Below, piece by piece: positions 17,821-28,077 of a stretch of DNA of 64,000 bases. Origin of the DNA: Legionella fallonii LLAP-10 (GTDB taxonomy: Bacteria; Pseudomonadota; Gammaproteobacteria; Legionellales; Legionellaceae); contig NZ_LN614827.1 of assembly GCF_000953135.1 (NCBI RefSeq), forward strand, positions 3,953,501-4,017,500. The letters run 5' to 3'. Positions within the stretch are counted from its first letter, which is position 1. Each line of letters begins with the position of its first letter. Below the pieces are notes generated by a model that saw nothing but the letters and a program-made list of their open reading frames with translations, was not told where the DNA came from and made no database searches. The position numbers and the translations under genes are program-made.

Positions 17821-18615
17821 CTAAACTGCTATCGGCGCTTTGATTGCCGGATGAAATTGATAATTAGCAAACTCAAAATCATCATAGCTATATTCAAATA
17901 AAGACTCAGGCTTAGATTTGATATGTAATGTAGGTAAAGGAAACGGCTCTCTTGTTAATTGAGTACGGGCTTGATCCAAATGATTAAGGTACAAATGGCA
18001 ATCCCCACCTGTCCAGATAAACTCACCAACCCCAAGATTACATTGCTGCGCTACCATATGAGTTAATAATGCATAGGAAGCGATATTAAAAGGTACCCCT
18101 AGAAACACATCAGCTGAACGCTGATACAACTGGCAAGAAAGCTTATTATTCGCCACATAAAATTGAAATAAGGCATGACATGGCATTAACGCCATTTTAT
18201 CTAACTCACCCACATTCCAAGCGCTGACAATGAGACGGCGTGAATCGGGGTTAGTTTTAATTTGTTGTATCACATCAGATAGTTGATCAATGGTACGCCC
18301 GTCTGCAGTGGGCCAGCTGCGCCATTGACGCCCATAGACAGGGCCTAAATCCCCGTCACTATCAGCCCACTCGTCCCAAATGGTAACGCCATTCTCCTGT
18401 AAATAAGCAATATTAGTATCGCCGCGCAAGAACCATAATAATTCATGGACAATACTACGCATGTGCAATTTTTTGGTGGTTACTAATGGAAAACCAATGT
18501 TCAAATCAAAACGCATTTGGTAACCAAAAACAGACAAGGTACCGGTTCCAGTTCTATCTGTCTTTTCCGCTCCTTGCTGTAATATATGTTCTAATAACTG
18601 TAAATAAGCTTTCAT
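17821..18615 (-). CDS. thyA: Thymidylate synthase
   Basis: ThyA converts dUMP and methylene-tetrahydrofolate to dTMP and dihydrofolate. The 264 residues match the E. coli length exactly; catalytic Cys146 lies in [12 protein letters not shown], with R21 in DRTGTGT, W80 and the nucleotide-binding [19 protein letters not shown]. It ends the rppH-ptsP-TSUP-lgt-thyA block and overlaps the lgt stop by ATGA. lgt-thyA pairing is also found in E. coli. Confidence 0.97.
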   Translation of the reverse strand: MKAYLQLLEHILQQGAEKTDRTGTGTLSVFGYQMRFDLNIGFPLVTTKKLHMRSIVHELLWFLRGDTNIAYLQENGVTIWDEWADSDGDLGPVYGRQWRSWPTADGRTIDQLSDVIQQIKTNPDSRRLIVSAWNVGELDKMALMPCHALFQFYVANNKLSCQLYQRSADVFLGVPFNIASYALLTHMVAQQCNLGVGEFIWTGGDCHLYLNHLDQARTQLTREPFPLPTLHIKSKPESLFEYSYDDFEFANYQFHPAIKAPIAV

Positions 18616-19382
18616 CGTTTAACCCACCATAACCAAAATCCGAATAATAACATCGGTATAGAGAGAAGCTGTCCCATAGTCAACCAATTAAACGCAATAT
18701 ACCCTAATTGAGGGTCGGGTTCGCGAAAACATTCGGCTATCAAGCGACATACTGCATAACCCATTAGAAAAACAGCAGAAACACGCCCTGTAGCTCTAGG
18801 CTTGGCAGCATAACACCAAACCAGGATAAATAAACCGACACCTTCCAAACCAAATTCATAAATTTCTGATGGATGACGAGGCTGATTATCAACATGACTA
18901 TAAACCATTGCCCAAGGAACATCAGTTACTCGCCCCCAAAGCTCTCCATTGATAAAATTGCCTGCACGTCCGGCCGCTAATCCCAAAGGAACTAAAGGAG
19001 CGACAAAATCACCGACCTCCCAGAATTTCTTACCAAATCGACGAGAAAACAGCCAAACAGCAATGATAACGCCGATCAAACCGCCATGAAAGGACATCCC
19101 ACCTTCCCAAATTTTAAATAAAATCCAAGGTTGGTGAAACAATTCTTGAGTATTATAAAACAGCATGTAACCAATACGGCCACCCAAAATTACACCAAGA
19201 GCAGCATAAAAAATTAGATCACTAATCTGTTCAGTGGTCCAATCCAACTTATAATGTTTTGTCCGCCAATAAGCCAGTAACCAGGCCGCAACAAAACCTA
19301 CGAGATACATGAGTCCATACCAATGAACCTTCACTGGCCCCAAAGAAAAAGCCACAGGATCTATATAAGGAAATGTAAGCAT
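18612..19382 (-). CDS. lgt: Prolipoprotein diacylglyceryl transferase
   Basis: Integral inner-membrane enzyme that adds diacylglycerol to the lipobox cysteine of prolipoproteins. The 256 residues contain about seven hydrophobic segments, HGG at 99-101 and the Lgt signature [14 protein letters not shown] at 138-151, including the essential Arg and Asn. Coupled to thyA by a 4-bp overlap; 16 bp separate it from the permease gene upstream. Confidence 0.96.
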   Translation of the reverse strand: MLTFPYIDPVAFSLGPVKVHWYGLMYLVGFVAAWLLAYWRTKHYKLDWTTEQISDLIFYAALGVILGGRIGYMLFYNTQELFHQPWILFKIWEGGMSFHGGLIGVIIAVWLFSRRFGKKFWEVGDFVAPLVPLGLAAGRAGNFINGELWGRVTDVPWAMVYSHVDNQPRHPSEIYEFGLEGVGLFILVWCYAAKPRATGRVSAVFLMGYAVCRLIAECFREPDPQLGYIAFNWLTMGQLLSIPMLLFGFWLWWVKR

Positions 19383-19398
19383 AAAGAGTAAAATCCTT

Positions 19399-20202
19399 TT
19401 AAAATAGCATTTTAATTGCTGTTAAAAGTAGGAGCATAATAAAAACATATCTTAATTGTTTCACAGGTAATACATAATTTAACCTAGCACCGAAAGGGGC
19501 AGTTAAACTACTAGGAATCGCTATCCAGAAAACGGCAGGCCAATAGATGTATCCGGTGGAGTAAGGTACAGTGGCCATTGCGTGCCACCCTGTAATGATA
19601 AAAATAATAGTCCCCACTGATGCTACAGTGATACCACATAAATTGGATATAGCAGGAATTTTTCTTATCGGTACTCCACAATAGGTAAGATAAGGAATAG
19701 TTAAAATACCGCCTCCTACCCCCAAGAGCCCGGATTTTAAACCAATGAAATAACTGACCAAACGATCAAGCCAAGGTTTAGGGGCTTTTTGTGGGCGCTC
19801 TGCCTGTTTATCAAAGAGCATTTTACATGCAACACACAGTAAAAAAACTGCAAATATAATTTTTAACCAATACGTTGAAACGAATGCGGCCAGCACGGCT
19901 CCTGAGATCGCTCCCAAAATAACCCCAGGCAACAATCTGTAAAAAACAGACCATAAAACCTCACCCATAGTATGGTGAGCCCGCAAAGAAGCTTGAGCCG
20001 TACAAGTGATGACCGCTAATGAGGTTCCTGTAGCAACATGCATAATACTGGATTCAGGAATAGAGTGATTTATCTGAAAAAGAAAGGCTAAGCCAGGCAC
20101 CACAATAATGCCACCGCCTATACCTAAAATACCGGCCATAAAACCCGCAAAGACACCAATGACAGCATAAATAACTCCGTGAAAAAGCAAATCCACAATC
20201 AC
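19399..20202 (-). CDS. TSUP-family (TauE/SafE) membrane permease
   Basis: The 267-residue polytopic protein has two homologous halves, each opening with the TSUP glycine motif ([19 protein letters not shown] near 20-38 and [20 protein letters not shown] in the second half). The family exports or imports sulfite, sulfonates or related organic anions; the substrate here is unknown. It overlaps the ptsP stop by ATGA and so belongs to the same transcript. It is inserted between ptsP and lgt, which are adjacent in E. coli. Confidence 0.88.
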   Translation of the reverse strand: MIVDLLFHGVIYAVIGVFAGFMAGILGIGGGIIVVPGLAFLFQINHSIPESSIMHVATGTSLAVITCTAQASLRAHHTMGEVLWSVFYRLLPGVILGAISGAVLAAFVSTYWLKIIFAVFLLCVACKMLFDKQAERPQKAPKPWLDRLVSYFIGLKSGLLGVGGGILTIPYLTYCGVPIRKIPAISNLCGITVASVGTIIFIITGWHAMATVPYSTGYIYWPAVFWIAIPSSLTAPFGARLNYVLPVKQLRYVFIMLLLLTAIKMLF

Positions 20203-22493
20203 GACGATTTCCCTGCACGAATTAAACTGCCTAACCCCTCATCCTCCAATGCTTTTTGTAAATGGAACCGTATTTCTGCCGGATGCTCATACTCAAGTAC
20301 TTCAGCAAGAATCTTACGTGCATTGGCAATAGCAAAATTGCGAATCACCCATTTTACTCTGGGCAAACTAGAGGAGTTCATACTTAAGGTATCAAAGCCC
20401 ATAGCAATTAATAAAATAACGGCGAGGGGATCACTCGCGATTTCACCGCAAATACTGACCTCAACTCCTGCAGCATGTCCACCCTCAACTATTTTAAGCA
20501 ATACGCGTAACATTGCAGGATGTAATGCATCATAAAGACCCGCAACGCGAGCATTATTTCTATCTACTGCTAATAAATATTGAGTGAGGTCATTACTACC
20601 TACCGAAATAAAATCAACACGTTTAGCAATTTCTCGCGCTAAATAGGCTGCTGCGGGAACTTCTATCATGACGCCTATTTTCGGTTTTTCTATAACACAA
20701 CCCTCTTCTAATAGCTCCTCAAAAGCTTGCTCAATTAAGTAAGCGGCCTCTTCGACCTCGCTCAAGTTAGTGACCATGGGAAGCATAATTCGTAAATTAT
20801 TTAATTCCTCACTAGCTCGCATCATGGCGCGAACCTGCACCAAGAATACATCGGGATGATCTAGAGTAACCCGTATACCGCGCCAGCCTAAATAAGGGTT
20901 ATCTTCTGCAATAGGAAAATAAGGCAAAATTTTATCGCCACCTATATCTAAGGTACGCATAGTAACGAAACGAGGAGCAAACGCTTTAAGCGTTTGTCGG
21001 TAAATAATGGTTTGCTCATCTTCGGACGGAAAGCGATCGCGACTCATAAAGGGTACTTCCGAACGATATAAACCGACCCCTTCAGCACCAACGCTCATAG
21101 ACATACCCGCATCCATAGCTAAACCAGTATTCACTTGTAGGGATACTCGATAACTGTCAGTAGTTTCTGCAGGCTTATCCCGTAAACTAACTAGGCTTTG
21201 ATTTAAATCCTGTTCTTCTTGAGCGAGTACTTTAAATTCGGAGAGCAATGCCCTCGATGGAGAGACATAAACATGGCCATAATAACCATCAACGATTAAT
21301 GCTCGTTTGGCGATATTTTCAACTTTTAAACCACGTAACCCCATGACGGTGGGTACGCCTAAAGCACGAGCTAAAATAGCAACATGAGAGTTATTAGAGC
21401 CTTTAGCAGACACTACCCCCGCTAACTGCCCTTCAGGAACTTCGGCAAGCGCTGCAGCGGTGACCTCTTCGCCAATGAGAACGGTTTTTTTAGGATATGA
21501 AATCTCCTCGCGCTGCGACCATTGCAATTCTGCTAAAACTCGCCGACCCAAATCACGAAAATCGCTGGCACGTTCGCGCAAATAATCATCTTCCATGCCT
21601 TCAAATTGCGCCACATGTTTTTTGATTACCGTCGCTAATGCAGCTTGAGCGCTAATTTCTTCTGCGCGAATAACTTGCTCGACTTCGGCGCCCAAACTGT
21701 CTTTGTCAAGAATACGCAAATAGACATCAAATAAAGCGTGCTCCTCTTCCGCAACAGTTGCCTTCATACGTTTACTTAGACGACGCATATCATCTCGCGC
21801 CGCTTCTAAAGCCTGGTAGAAAGCAACAATCTCACTGTCCAGATCTTCTGCTGGGGCTCGCGGAACAGCATCAATATCCGCTGAAGGATAAACAACGACC
21901 GCCGTACCAATTCCAATGCCAGGAACACTGCCTATACCCGTCAAAGCAGTTGGTGTGACCTCAACTTTAGCAACACCTAAAGGTTTGGGTTGAGTTAACT
22001 CAGCTAATTCACCGGTAGCCTCCGCATGGGCAATAATCCCGCCCAGTTGTGCTGCAAGAGTAATTAGAAAAGATTCTTCTGCATCATCAAAGCAACGTTG
22101 CTCTACTTGCTGTACAATTAAAACGCCATATAATTTTCTATGCTGAATAATGGGAACACCCAAAAAAGCGTTTAAATGTTCTTCACCTAATAAGGAGTTA
22201 TGGTAAAAATCAGGATGAGACGGCGCATCTTCCAAGTTAATAGGTTCTTCTCTTCGGCCTATTAAACCAACTAAACCGTTATCAAGAGCAATTCTCACCC
22301 GAAATTCAGCCTGCTTATTCAAGCCTTCTGTAGCAATTAGAACATATTCAGCGTGTTTGTTATCAATAAGGTAAACGGAAACGGCCTCAGCATTAATGGC
22401 TTTATTAATATGCTGCACTAATATGCCAAGAGCGTCTTTTAAATGCTTAGCAGCGGTTACATCTTGGACTATTCGTTTTAATACTTTTAGCAT
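20199..22493 (-). CDS. ptsP: PTS enzyme I-Ntr (PEP-protein phosphotransferase)
   Basis: First protein of the nitrogen-related PTS. 764 residues: N-terminal GAF domain (1 to about 155), EI N-terminal domain with the phosphorylated His370 in GSNNSHVAILARALGVP, and a PEP-binding barrel with MTMRTLDIGGDK-type and GVMIEVPAAAYLA segments and the active Cys near EVSICGEIASD. It phosphorylates NPr (PtsO), which is not in this window. It starts immediately after the rppH stop, a gene pairing conserved in gammaproteobacteria. Confidence 0.95.
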   Translation of the reverse strand: MLKVLKRIVQDVTAAKHLKDALGILVQHINKAINAEAVSVYLIDNKHAEYVLIATEGLNKQAEFRVRIALDNGLVGLIGRREEPINLEDAPSHPDFYHNSLLGEEHLNAFLGVPIIQHRKLYGVLIVQQVEQRCFDDAEESFLITLAAQLGGIIAHAEATGELAELTQPKPLGVAKVEVTPTALTGIGSVPGIGIGTAVVVYPSADIDAVPRAPAEDLDSEIVAFYQALEAARDDMRRLSKRMKATVAEEEHALFDVYLRILDKDSLGAEVEQVIRAEEISAQAALATVIKKHVAQFEGMEDDYLRERASDFRDLGRRVLAELQWSQREEISYPKKTVLIGEEVTAAALAEVPEGQLAGVVSAKGSNNSHVAILARALGVPTVMGLRGLKVENIAKRALIVDGYYGHVYVSPSRALLSEFKVLAQEEQDLNQSLVSLRDKPAETTDSYRVSLQVNTGLAMDAGMSMSVGAEGVGLYRSEVPFMSRDRFPSEDEQTIIYRQTLKAFAPRFVTMRTLDIGGDKILPYFPIAEDNPYLGWRGIRVTLDHPDVFLVQVRAMMRASEELNNLRIMLPMVTNLSEVEEAAYLIEQAFEELLEEGCVIEKPKIGVMIEVPAAAYLAREIAKRVDFISVGSNDLTQYLLAVDRNNARVAGLYDALHPAMLRVLLKIVEGGHAAGVEVSICGEIASDPLAVILLIAMGFDTLSMNSSSLPRVKWVIRNFAIANARKILAEVLEYEHPAEIRFHLQKALEDEGLGSLIRAGKSS

Positions 22494-23021
22494 CTATGGC
22501 CTATGATTACCTCTTTTCCGTTTTATACCGTAGGGAGTACGGCGAGCTTTTTTTAACAAGGGTTCTAGTTCTTTTAGCGCTTGGATATACACTTGCCGTT
22601 TGAAAAAGATCACTCGTTCCTCTGGCTCATGAAAATCTACCCAACGCCAACTATCAAATTCTGGCGACTCACTTAAATCCAATTTAACTTTTTGCTCACT
22701 AGCAACAAGCTTTAATAGATACCATTTTTGTTTTTGGCCTATAACCAAAGGGTCACTGCCATGACGAAGATATTGTTTCGGTAATCGGTATTTAAGCCAA
22801 CGCTTGGTAGAACCTATAACCTCTACATCACCTTTTTCCAAACCTACTTCTTCATGCAACTCTCGAAACATCGCTTGTAAGGCCGATTCACCTGCGGCCA
22901 AGCCGCCTTGGGGGAATTGCCAGGCATCGTGACCACTTCTTCTGCCCAAAAATACTCTATCCGATTCGTTGACAAGGACAATACCTACATTCAATCGGTA
23001 ACCGGCTCGATCAATCACCAT
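22494..23021 (-). CDS. rppH: RNA pyrophosphohydrolase
   Basis: Nudix enzyme that removes pyrophosphate from the 5' end of mRNAs and so starts RNase E-dependent decay. The 175 residues begin MVIDRAGYRLNVGIVL as in other RppH proteins. The Nudix box is complete: G39-x5-E45-x7-R53-E54-x2-E57-E58-x-G60. The C-terminal tail is basic (RTPYGIKRKRGNHRP). It is the first gene of the ptsP-lgt-thyA block. Confidence 0.95.
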   Translation of the reverse strand: MVIDRAGYRLNVGIVLVNESDRVFLGRRSGHDAWQFPQGGLAAGESALQAMFRELHEEVGLEKGDVEVIGSTKRWLKYRLPKQYLRHGSDPLVIGQKQKWYLLKLVASEQKVKLDLSESPEFDSWRWVDFHEPEERVIFFKRQVYIQALKELEPLLKKARRTPYGIKRKRGNHRP

Positions 23022-23178
23022 GATGTCACTGCTTAGACTAAATCGTTAATATCTTGATTTTTCCACAAACAGCAAGACCTTGGCAATTAAATCTGAAAAT
23101 ATTATTAGAATTGATCATCGAATAACATCTATCCGCCATATTTATTACCACTTCGTGCGCGTATTTTGCTTTTATTTT

Positions 23179-23208
23179 TTCGCTATCCATCACAAAGCAC
23201 TATATAAT
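23179..23208 (+). promoter_or_regulatory. Putative promoter of ansA
   Basis: A perfect -10 hexamer TATAAT at 23203-23208, 30 bp before the ansA ATG. The -35 region (TTCGCT at 23179-23184, 18-bp spacer) is weak. Confidence 0.45.
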
Positions 23209-23237
23209 CAGTGGAAACATTTTATGCCTGAATACTT

Positions 23238-24248
23238 ATGAATAAACGCATATTAATCATCAATACTGGTGGAACTATCAGTAGTGTGAAAACAACCCAT
23301 GGATATGAACCCGCATCGGGTTATGTAGAGTCGACTTTAGCACAAATTCCAGCGTTAAAGCACCCGGATATGCCTGAATATATCATCAAGGAATATCAAC
23401 CACTTCTTGATTCCTCCAATATGACCGTTAATGAATGGAATAGAATAGCCAATGATATTGCTCATGAGTACGATAAGTTTGATGGATTCGTTATCTTTCA
23501 CGGTACCGACACCATGGCCTACACCGCTTCAGCATTATCCTTTATGCTAGAGCATTTGAGTAAACCCGTGATTGTAACTGGTTCTCAAATTCCCTTATCT
23601 GAAGTACGTAATGATGCGATAGACAACGTTATTACTTCTTTATGGCTCTGTGCTCATCAACCCATTAACGAGGTATGCATCTATTTCAATCAGCGCTTGT
23701 TACGCGGCAATAGAACGCAGAAAATCAACGCCCAATGCTTTAATGCCTTTGACTCCCCTAATTATCCTCATCTTGCCTCTATAGGTATAGACATCAAATT
23801 ACATCAGCATCTGCTATTGCAACCTTCAAAAAAACCCTTTCATTTACAAACCATCATGCCACACTTTATTGCCAACTTTAGGTTGTTCCCTGGCTTTGCG
23901 TCCGATGTATTGGATTTTATGTTGAATCAGCCTTTACGTGGACTCATCCTGGAAACTTATGGAGCAGGCAATGCGCAAAATAATGACCCTCGCTTTTTAA
24001 AGCTCTTAAAAGAGGCCTGTGACCGAGGAATAATCATCGTTAATTGCACTCAATGCCAACAAGGCCGAGTGGAAATGGCTCAATATGCTACTGGGCATAC
24101 ATTAAAACAAGCCGGTCTTATTAGTGGCCACGATATTACTCCGGAAGCTGCTCATTGCAAGCTTTTGTATTTATTGAGTAAAAACTTGGATATCACCCAG
24201 ATAAAACAACTGATGGAAACTGATTTATGTGGTGAGTTACAGCATTAA
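23238..24248 (+). CDS. ansA: L-asparaginase I (cytoplasmic)
   Basis: The 336-residue enzyme hydrolyses L-asparagine to aspartate and ammonia. The first active-site motif INTGGTISS contains Thr13; the second is FHGTDTMAYTASALSFML with T90-D91. No signal peptide is present, in keeping with the cytoplasmic type I enzyme (AnsA, about 338 residues). It stands alone, divergent from rppH and convergent to the next gene. Confidence 0.94.
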   Translation: MNKRILIINTGGTISSVKTTHGYEPASGYVESTLAQIPALKHPDMPEYIIKEYQPLLDSSNMTVNEWNRIANDIAHEYDKFDGFVIFHGTDTMAYTASALSFMLEHLSKPVIVTGSQIPLSEVRNDAIDNVITSLWLCAHQPINEVCIYFNQRLLRGNRTQKINAQCFNAFDSPNYPHLASIGIDIKLHQHLLLQPSKKPFHLQTIMPHFIANFRLFPGFASDVLDFMLNQPLRGLILETYGAGNAQNNDPRFLKLLKEACDRGIIIVNCTQCQQGRVEMAQYATGHTLKQAGLISGHDITPEAAHCKLLYLLSKNLDITQIKQLMETDLCGELQH

Positions 24249-24262
24249 ATTTATTTGTTGTT

Positions 24263-24292
24263 ATAGGCTGGACTCAGTGTCACCCAGCCTAT
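24263..24292. terminator. Inverted repeat between convergent ansA and 24303 genes
   Basis: Nine-base perfect arms ATAGGCTGG (24263-24271) and CCAGCCTAT (24284-24292), 15 bp after the ansA stop and 10 bp from the next stop. Probably a shared terminator; U-tracts are weak on both strands. Confidence 0.45.
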
Positions 24293-24302
24293 CGTGTTAT
24301 AG

Positions 24303-25175
24303 TCACATATTTATTGTCACTCGCGATGGATCTTCCTGCTCCTTTAGCTCCACCACCTCACCCTTGAATTTTGTCTTAAAATCGTATTCTGATAATTCCT
24401 GAACGAGACTTACTGCCAAACTAAATTCTTGGCCAAAACGACCTTCGCTAGGATTAAACCATTCGGAGGGTAACTTAACTGATACAACACCGCCGAAGCT
24501 AAAAAAAGGAAGACTAAATCCCCCCTTTGATTTAGGGTTAATAATATTCTGATTATCCGTTGAAAGATCTTTTAATGCTTCCATCGCTTTCTCTTTACGC
24601 TCTTCAAGTTCCATTTCAGGCTTTATTCGTTCACTTAGGGCTTGAATTCTTGAACGTACAGCCTCTTCTTTTGCGTTTCGAATAACTGTATCAAGAGTAG
24701 AAGATGGGTTAAAAATCTCCTCCGCCAAATAACACGCAGAGTGATAGTAAATAATACTTGCGGGCTCAAAACAATTACAGGACTTATTAATTAAAATTAA
24801 TCTATTTTCTGCTTTCATTTTATCATTAAAAGTAGATAACTTTGTATAAAAAGCATCAATATGAAAGATTAGGTTGCTTAAAATGTCAAGAGTATCTCCC
24901 TCATCTCTTGGTTTTTGATGTTGTTCATGTTTATCTTGAATTTTAACTCGAGCAGCTCCTATTATCTTCTTAATGGCTACGGCATCAGCTTCGTCATCAT
25001 CACTCCCTTTAAAGTCTTGAATTTCTATTTCTAAAAGGTCGATAATGTGTTGCTTTTGTAAAGAGAGTGCTTGAGTATAAAGTAAAGGATATTGTGCCTG
25101 CCACTTTAAATTCTTTGACGTAGTAGTTAATTTCTCTTTAATTAATTTTTTTAGTACGGTGAGAAAAATTGTCAT
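24303..25175 (-). CDS. Hypothetical charged protein, possible effector
   Basis: I do not recognise this 290-residue protein. It is highly charged with long helical stretches (KLIKEKLTTTSKNLKWQAQY; a Glu/Lys-rich helix EEAVRSRIQALSERIKPEME, continuing through LEERKEKAMEALKDL), a short hydrophobic loop GGFSLPFFSFGG around 215-226, and a Glu-rich C-terminal segment GEVVELKEQEDPSRVTINM. It has no signal peptide. The acidic, E-rich tail is compatible with a Dot/Icm translocation signal but not diagnostic. It is monocistronic and lies between ansA and glmU. AGTAGAGCAATG gives a weak ribosome binding site. Confidence 0.7.
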   Translation of the reverse strand: MTIFLTVLKKLIKEKLTTTSKNLKWQAQYPLLYTQALSLQKQHIIDLLEIEIQDFKGSDDDEADAVAIKKIIGAARVKIQDKHEQHQKPRDEGDTLDILSNLIFHIDAFYTKLSTFNDKMKAENRLILINKSCNCFEPASIIYYHSACYLAEEIFNPSSTLDTVIRNAKEEAVRSRIQALSERIKPEMELEERKEKAMEALKDLSTDNQNIINPKSKGGFSLPFFSFGGVVSVKLPSEWFNPSEGRFGQEFSLAVSLVQELSEYDFKTKFKGEVVELKEQEDPSRVTINM

Positions 25176-25309
25176 TGCTCTACTCCTTTATCTGCAATTT
25201 TTTTATTATAGTCAGTATTACATCCAGTATTTACATCATTCATAACTATGGTGCAGACTGTTTAAATTGAACACCTGTTATGTAATTAATTTAGGAAATC
25301 ATAAATCTC

Positions 25310-26686
25310 ATGAATTTACAAATTATTATTTTAGCCGCAGGCCAAGGGAAAAGAATGTACTCCCAAACCCCTAAAGTCCTTCATCGTCTAGCAGGAAAAC
25401 CCATGCTTGAACGGGTAGTAGAAACAGCACAGCAACTAAATCCCGCTGCAATACATGTTATTTATGGCCATGGAGGAGAACAAATAAAGAATTCACTCCC
25501 TGATTTACCAGTTAACTGGGTACATCAGACAGAACAACTTGGAACAGGTCATGCGGTGATGCAAGCCTTACCTCATGTGCCGCCAGAATCACTAGTCTTG
25601 GTTTTATCAGCTGATGTTCCTCTTATTCAACGTAAAACCATCCAGGCATTAATTGAATGCGGTACAGCAAACTCCTATCAATCTACTTTAGCACTTCTGG
25701 TTGCCCATTTAGACAATCCCTATGGTCTTGGACGCATTATTAGAGACAATCAAGCTAAAGTTTGTTCCATTGTAGAAGAAAAAGATGCAAATGAGCAAGA
25801 AAAGAATATAAAAGAAATTTATACAGGGATTTGTTGCGCCAAAGCGGCTGATTTAGCAATCTGGTTACCACAGTTAAGTAATAATAATGCCCAGGGGGAG
25901 TATTATTTTACCGAAATTATTGCCTTAGCGGTTAAAAATAAAACGCCAATCACAACTATGGCCGTTACCGATCCAGTTGAGGTTCAGGGAGTTAATAACC
26001 GATTGCAATTACAACAGTTAGAGCGCATATGGCAACAAAGAAAAGCAGAGAGCTTATTGGAAAGCGGGGTTATGATTGCAGATGCCCAGCGCTTTGATCT
26101 TCGCGGTGAATTAACTTGTGGTCACGACGTGTTCATTGACATCAATTGTACTTTTACCGGTCGGGTTATTCTTGGTGACGGTTGTATTATAGGACCTAAT
26201 TGCCATTTAACCGATGTAACCGTGGGAGCCCATTGTGAGATTTATGCTAATAGCGTACTAGAAGATTGTCGTATTGCTGATCATTGCCATATTGGCCCAT
26301 TCGCTCGCTTAAGAGCAGGAACACAATTAGATTCACACTGTAAAATAGGAAACTTCGTAGAAACTAAAAAGGCGATTTTTGGCGAAGAAAGCAAAGCAAG
26401 CCATCTGAGCTATTTAGGTGATGCGATTATAGGTAAACAGGTGAACATTGGCGCAGGCACCATCACCTGTAATTATGATGGAGTCAATAAGCATCAAACC
26501 ATTATCGAAGATGGGGCGTTCATAGGTTCCGATACGCAATTAGTTGCTCCGGTAACGGTTGGCGCCAACGCCACTATTGGGGCGGGAAGTACCATACGAA
26601 GAAATGCACCTGCTGATGAGCTGACCTTAACAGAGTCCAAACAAAAAACCCTTCTGGGTTGGAAAAGACCACAGAAGAAGGATTGA
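25310..26686 (+). CDS. glmU: Bifunctional GlcNAc-1-P uridyltransferase / GlcN-1-P acetyltransferase
   Basis: Makes UDP-GlcNAc for peptidoglycan and LPS. 458 residues: N-terminal nucleotidyltransferase domain with LAAGQGKRMYSQTPKVLHRL, and a C-terminal left-handed beta-helix of hexapeptide repeats (IGNFVETKKA, SHLSYLGDAIIG, NIGAGTITCNYDG) holding the acetyltransferase site. Length matches E. coli GlmU (456). Transcribed alone. Confidence 0.97.
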   Translation: MNLQIIILAAGQGKRMYSQTPKVLHRLAGKPMLERVVETAQQLNPAAIHVIYGHGGEQIKNSLPDLPVNWVHQTEQLGTGHAVMQALPHVPPESLVLVLSADVPLIQRKTIQALIECGTANSYQSTLALLVAHLDNPYGLGRIIRDNQAKVCSIVEEKDANEQEKNIKEIYTGICCAKAADLAIWLPQLSNNNAQGEYYFTEIIALAVKNKTPITTMAVTDPVEVQGVNNRLQLQQLERIWQQRKAESLLESGVMIADAQRFDLRGELTCGHDVFIDINCTFTGRVILGDGCIIGPNCHLTDVTVGAHCEIYANSVLEDCRIADHCHIGPFARLRAGTQLDSHCKIGNFVETKKAIFGEESKASHLSYLGDAIIGKQVNIGAGTITCNYDGVNKHQTIIEDGAFIGSDTQLVAPVTVGANATIGAGSTIRRNAPADELTLTESKQKTLLGWKRPQKKD

Positions 26687-26712
26687 TAACCATTTGGTAA
26701 TCGCTCACGATT

Positions 26713-26787
26713 AATGGCGTCAACTTAAGCTTTTTGAGAAAGTTGTTGGAGCAAAATGGCCAACCTACTTTTTAAGTTGACACCATT
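26713..26787. terminator. Long imperfect inverted repeat between glmU and the next gene
   Basis: Outer arms of 16 bp, AATGGCGTCAACTTAA (26713-26728) and TTAAGTTGACACCATT (26772-26787), match at 15 positions. An inner pair (AAAGTTGTTGG with CCAACCTACTTT) extends the fold. It separates convergent genes, so a bidirectional terminator is the simplest reading; a small palindromic mobile remnant is the alternative. Confidence 0.5.
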
Positions 26788-26796
26788 CAGGAATGA

Positions 26797-28077
26797 CTAC
26801 TGAAACTGCAATACTAGAGCATTATTCTTTTTCAAATGCTTACACAACCACAGCAACAAAGGCAATGAAACAAGAGTCATCAATAATTTATATTGCCAAA
26901 CGTTAATGACCAAATTAATGATCTGCTCATAGGGATAAATACCGCCAAATAGCAAACTATAATCGACAAGACATAACAAAGAGTTGGCGCAGGTGTTCGC
27001 TATCAAAATACGCAGCAAACGATTCATTTTCCACCGGGAATGTTTTAAATAATGCAGCAGCATCGCATTGCTAATAAAAGTAACAAATAAAGAAAGTGAT
27101 GCAGCAGGGAGTCGCCTCGGTAAGACATAATTGTAGAAGGGATTCAAATTAAAAAAAGGAGGGGAAGGTAAGGCAACTATTCCCATCAAAAAAGTATCAA
27201 AAATTAATTGAGCGCCTATTAAAACTAAGGCTAGCTTTAAACTGGCATGATAACCCCATAACTCACTAATTAAGGTACTAATCATGATGGTAATAGGAAA
27301 AAATAAGCAACTAGCAGTCAAAATGCTGTCTTTATTAAACGCGACTATTCGGTACTCACAGGCAATGCACATCAACATCACCGATACTGCCAAACAAACA
27401 AGATAGTGATAAAGAGGGAAAGTCGAACAGTCCTCAAAATAGCTCGAATCGCTATTTTTTTTTCGTTCGAATAACAAAAAAGATAAATAGCTCACACCAA
27501 TAATGAGCAGAAAAAGAGACGCAATTATTAGTGAGTCACAAAAAACTTGCTTAAAGCTGCGAGCATGGGGATCCGAAAATAAAAAAAAGAAATCCATACA
27601 AAAAAAACATAGGCCCCCTAAAAGAGCCCAAAGCATACATTGTTTTGGTGAAGATAATAAATTATTAGTTTTAGAACAAAATAACAAATGAGGTAAATAA
27701 AAACTTAAGGCAAAAGAAATAGTCGTTGCAAAAAATTTTTTAGGAATATCTTCAAAAATAATTTGATAGACAGGATGATCATGCATGTATTCAGTGGCAG
27801 GTAAATTTACCAATACGTACACACCGATACAAAACATATAAAGAGTCATTAATGCGATATTAAGCACGTGTCGCTGCTCTTTAAAAGAACAATTTCGCAA
27901 TACCACCAAATAAAACCCCGCAATTAAGGGACAAATTAAACTACTAGCAGCAAATACAATTCCCTGAAGAAGAATGATTTTAAAAGAAACATTAATTAAT
28001 AAAATAAGACAAGCAACCATACTCGCTATTAAAAACAAAAAACAAGAAGATTGTTGTGCGGATGAACAGCGAATCAT
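26797..28077 (-). CDS. Polytopic membrane protein, VUT/YhhQ-like tandem
   Basis: About 426 residues with around ten to twelve hydrophobic segments. The C-terminal half (ICEY-like turn, FPITIMISTLISELWGYHAS, then R-L-L-R-I-L-I-A-N-T with NSLLCLVDYSLLF and a final VWQYKLLMTLVSLPLLLW) resembles the VUT family of queuosine-precursor transporters such as YhhQ. The N-terminal half shows a weaker similar pattern, suggesting an internal duplication. Assignment is by eye. I use ATG at 28077; a TTG 36 bp upstream would add twelve residues. Confidence 0.6.
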   Translation of the reverse strand: MIRCSSAQQSSCFLFLIASMVACLILLINVSFKIILLQGIVFAASSLICPLIAGFYLVVLRNCSFKEQRHVLNIALMTLYMFCIGVYVLVNLPATEYMHDHPVYQIIFEDIPKKFFATTISFALSFYLPHLLFCSKTNNLLSSPKQCMLWALLGGLCFFCMDFFFLFSDPHARSFKQVFCDSLIIASLFLLIIGVSYLSFLLFERKKNSDSSYFEDCSTFPLYHYLVCLAVSVMLMCIACEYRIVAFNKDSILTASCLFFPITIMISTLISELWGYHASLKLALVLIGAQLIFDTFLMGIVALPSPPFFNLNPFYNYVLPRRLPAASLSLFVTFISNAMLLHYLKHSRWKMNRLLRILIANTCANSLLCLVDYSLLFGGIYPYEQIINLVINVWQYKLLMTLVSLPLLLWLCKHLKKNNALVLQFQ

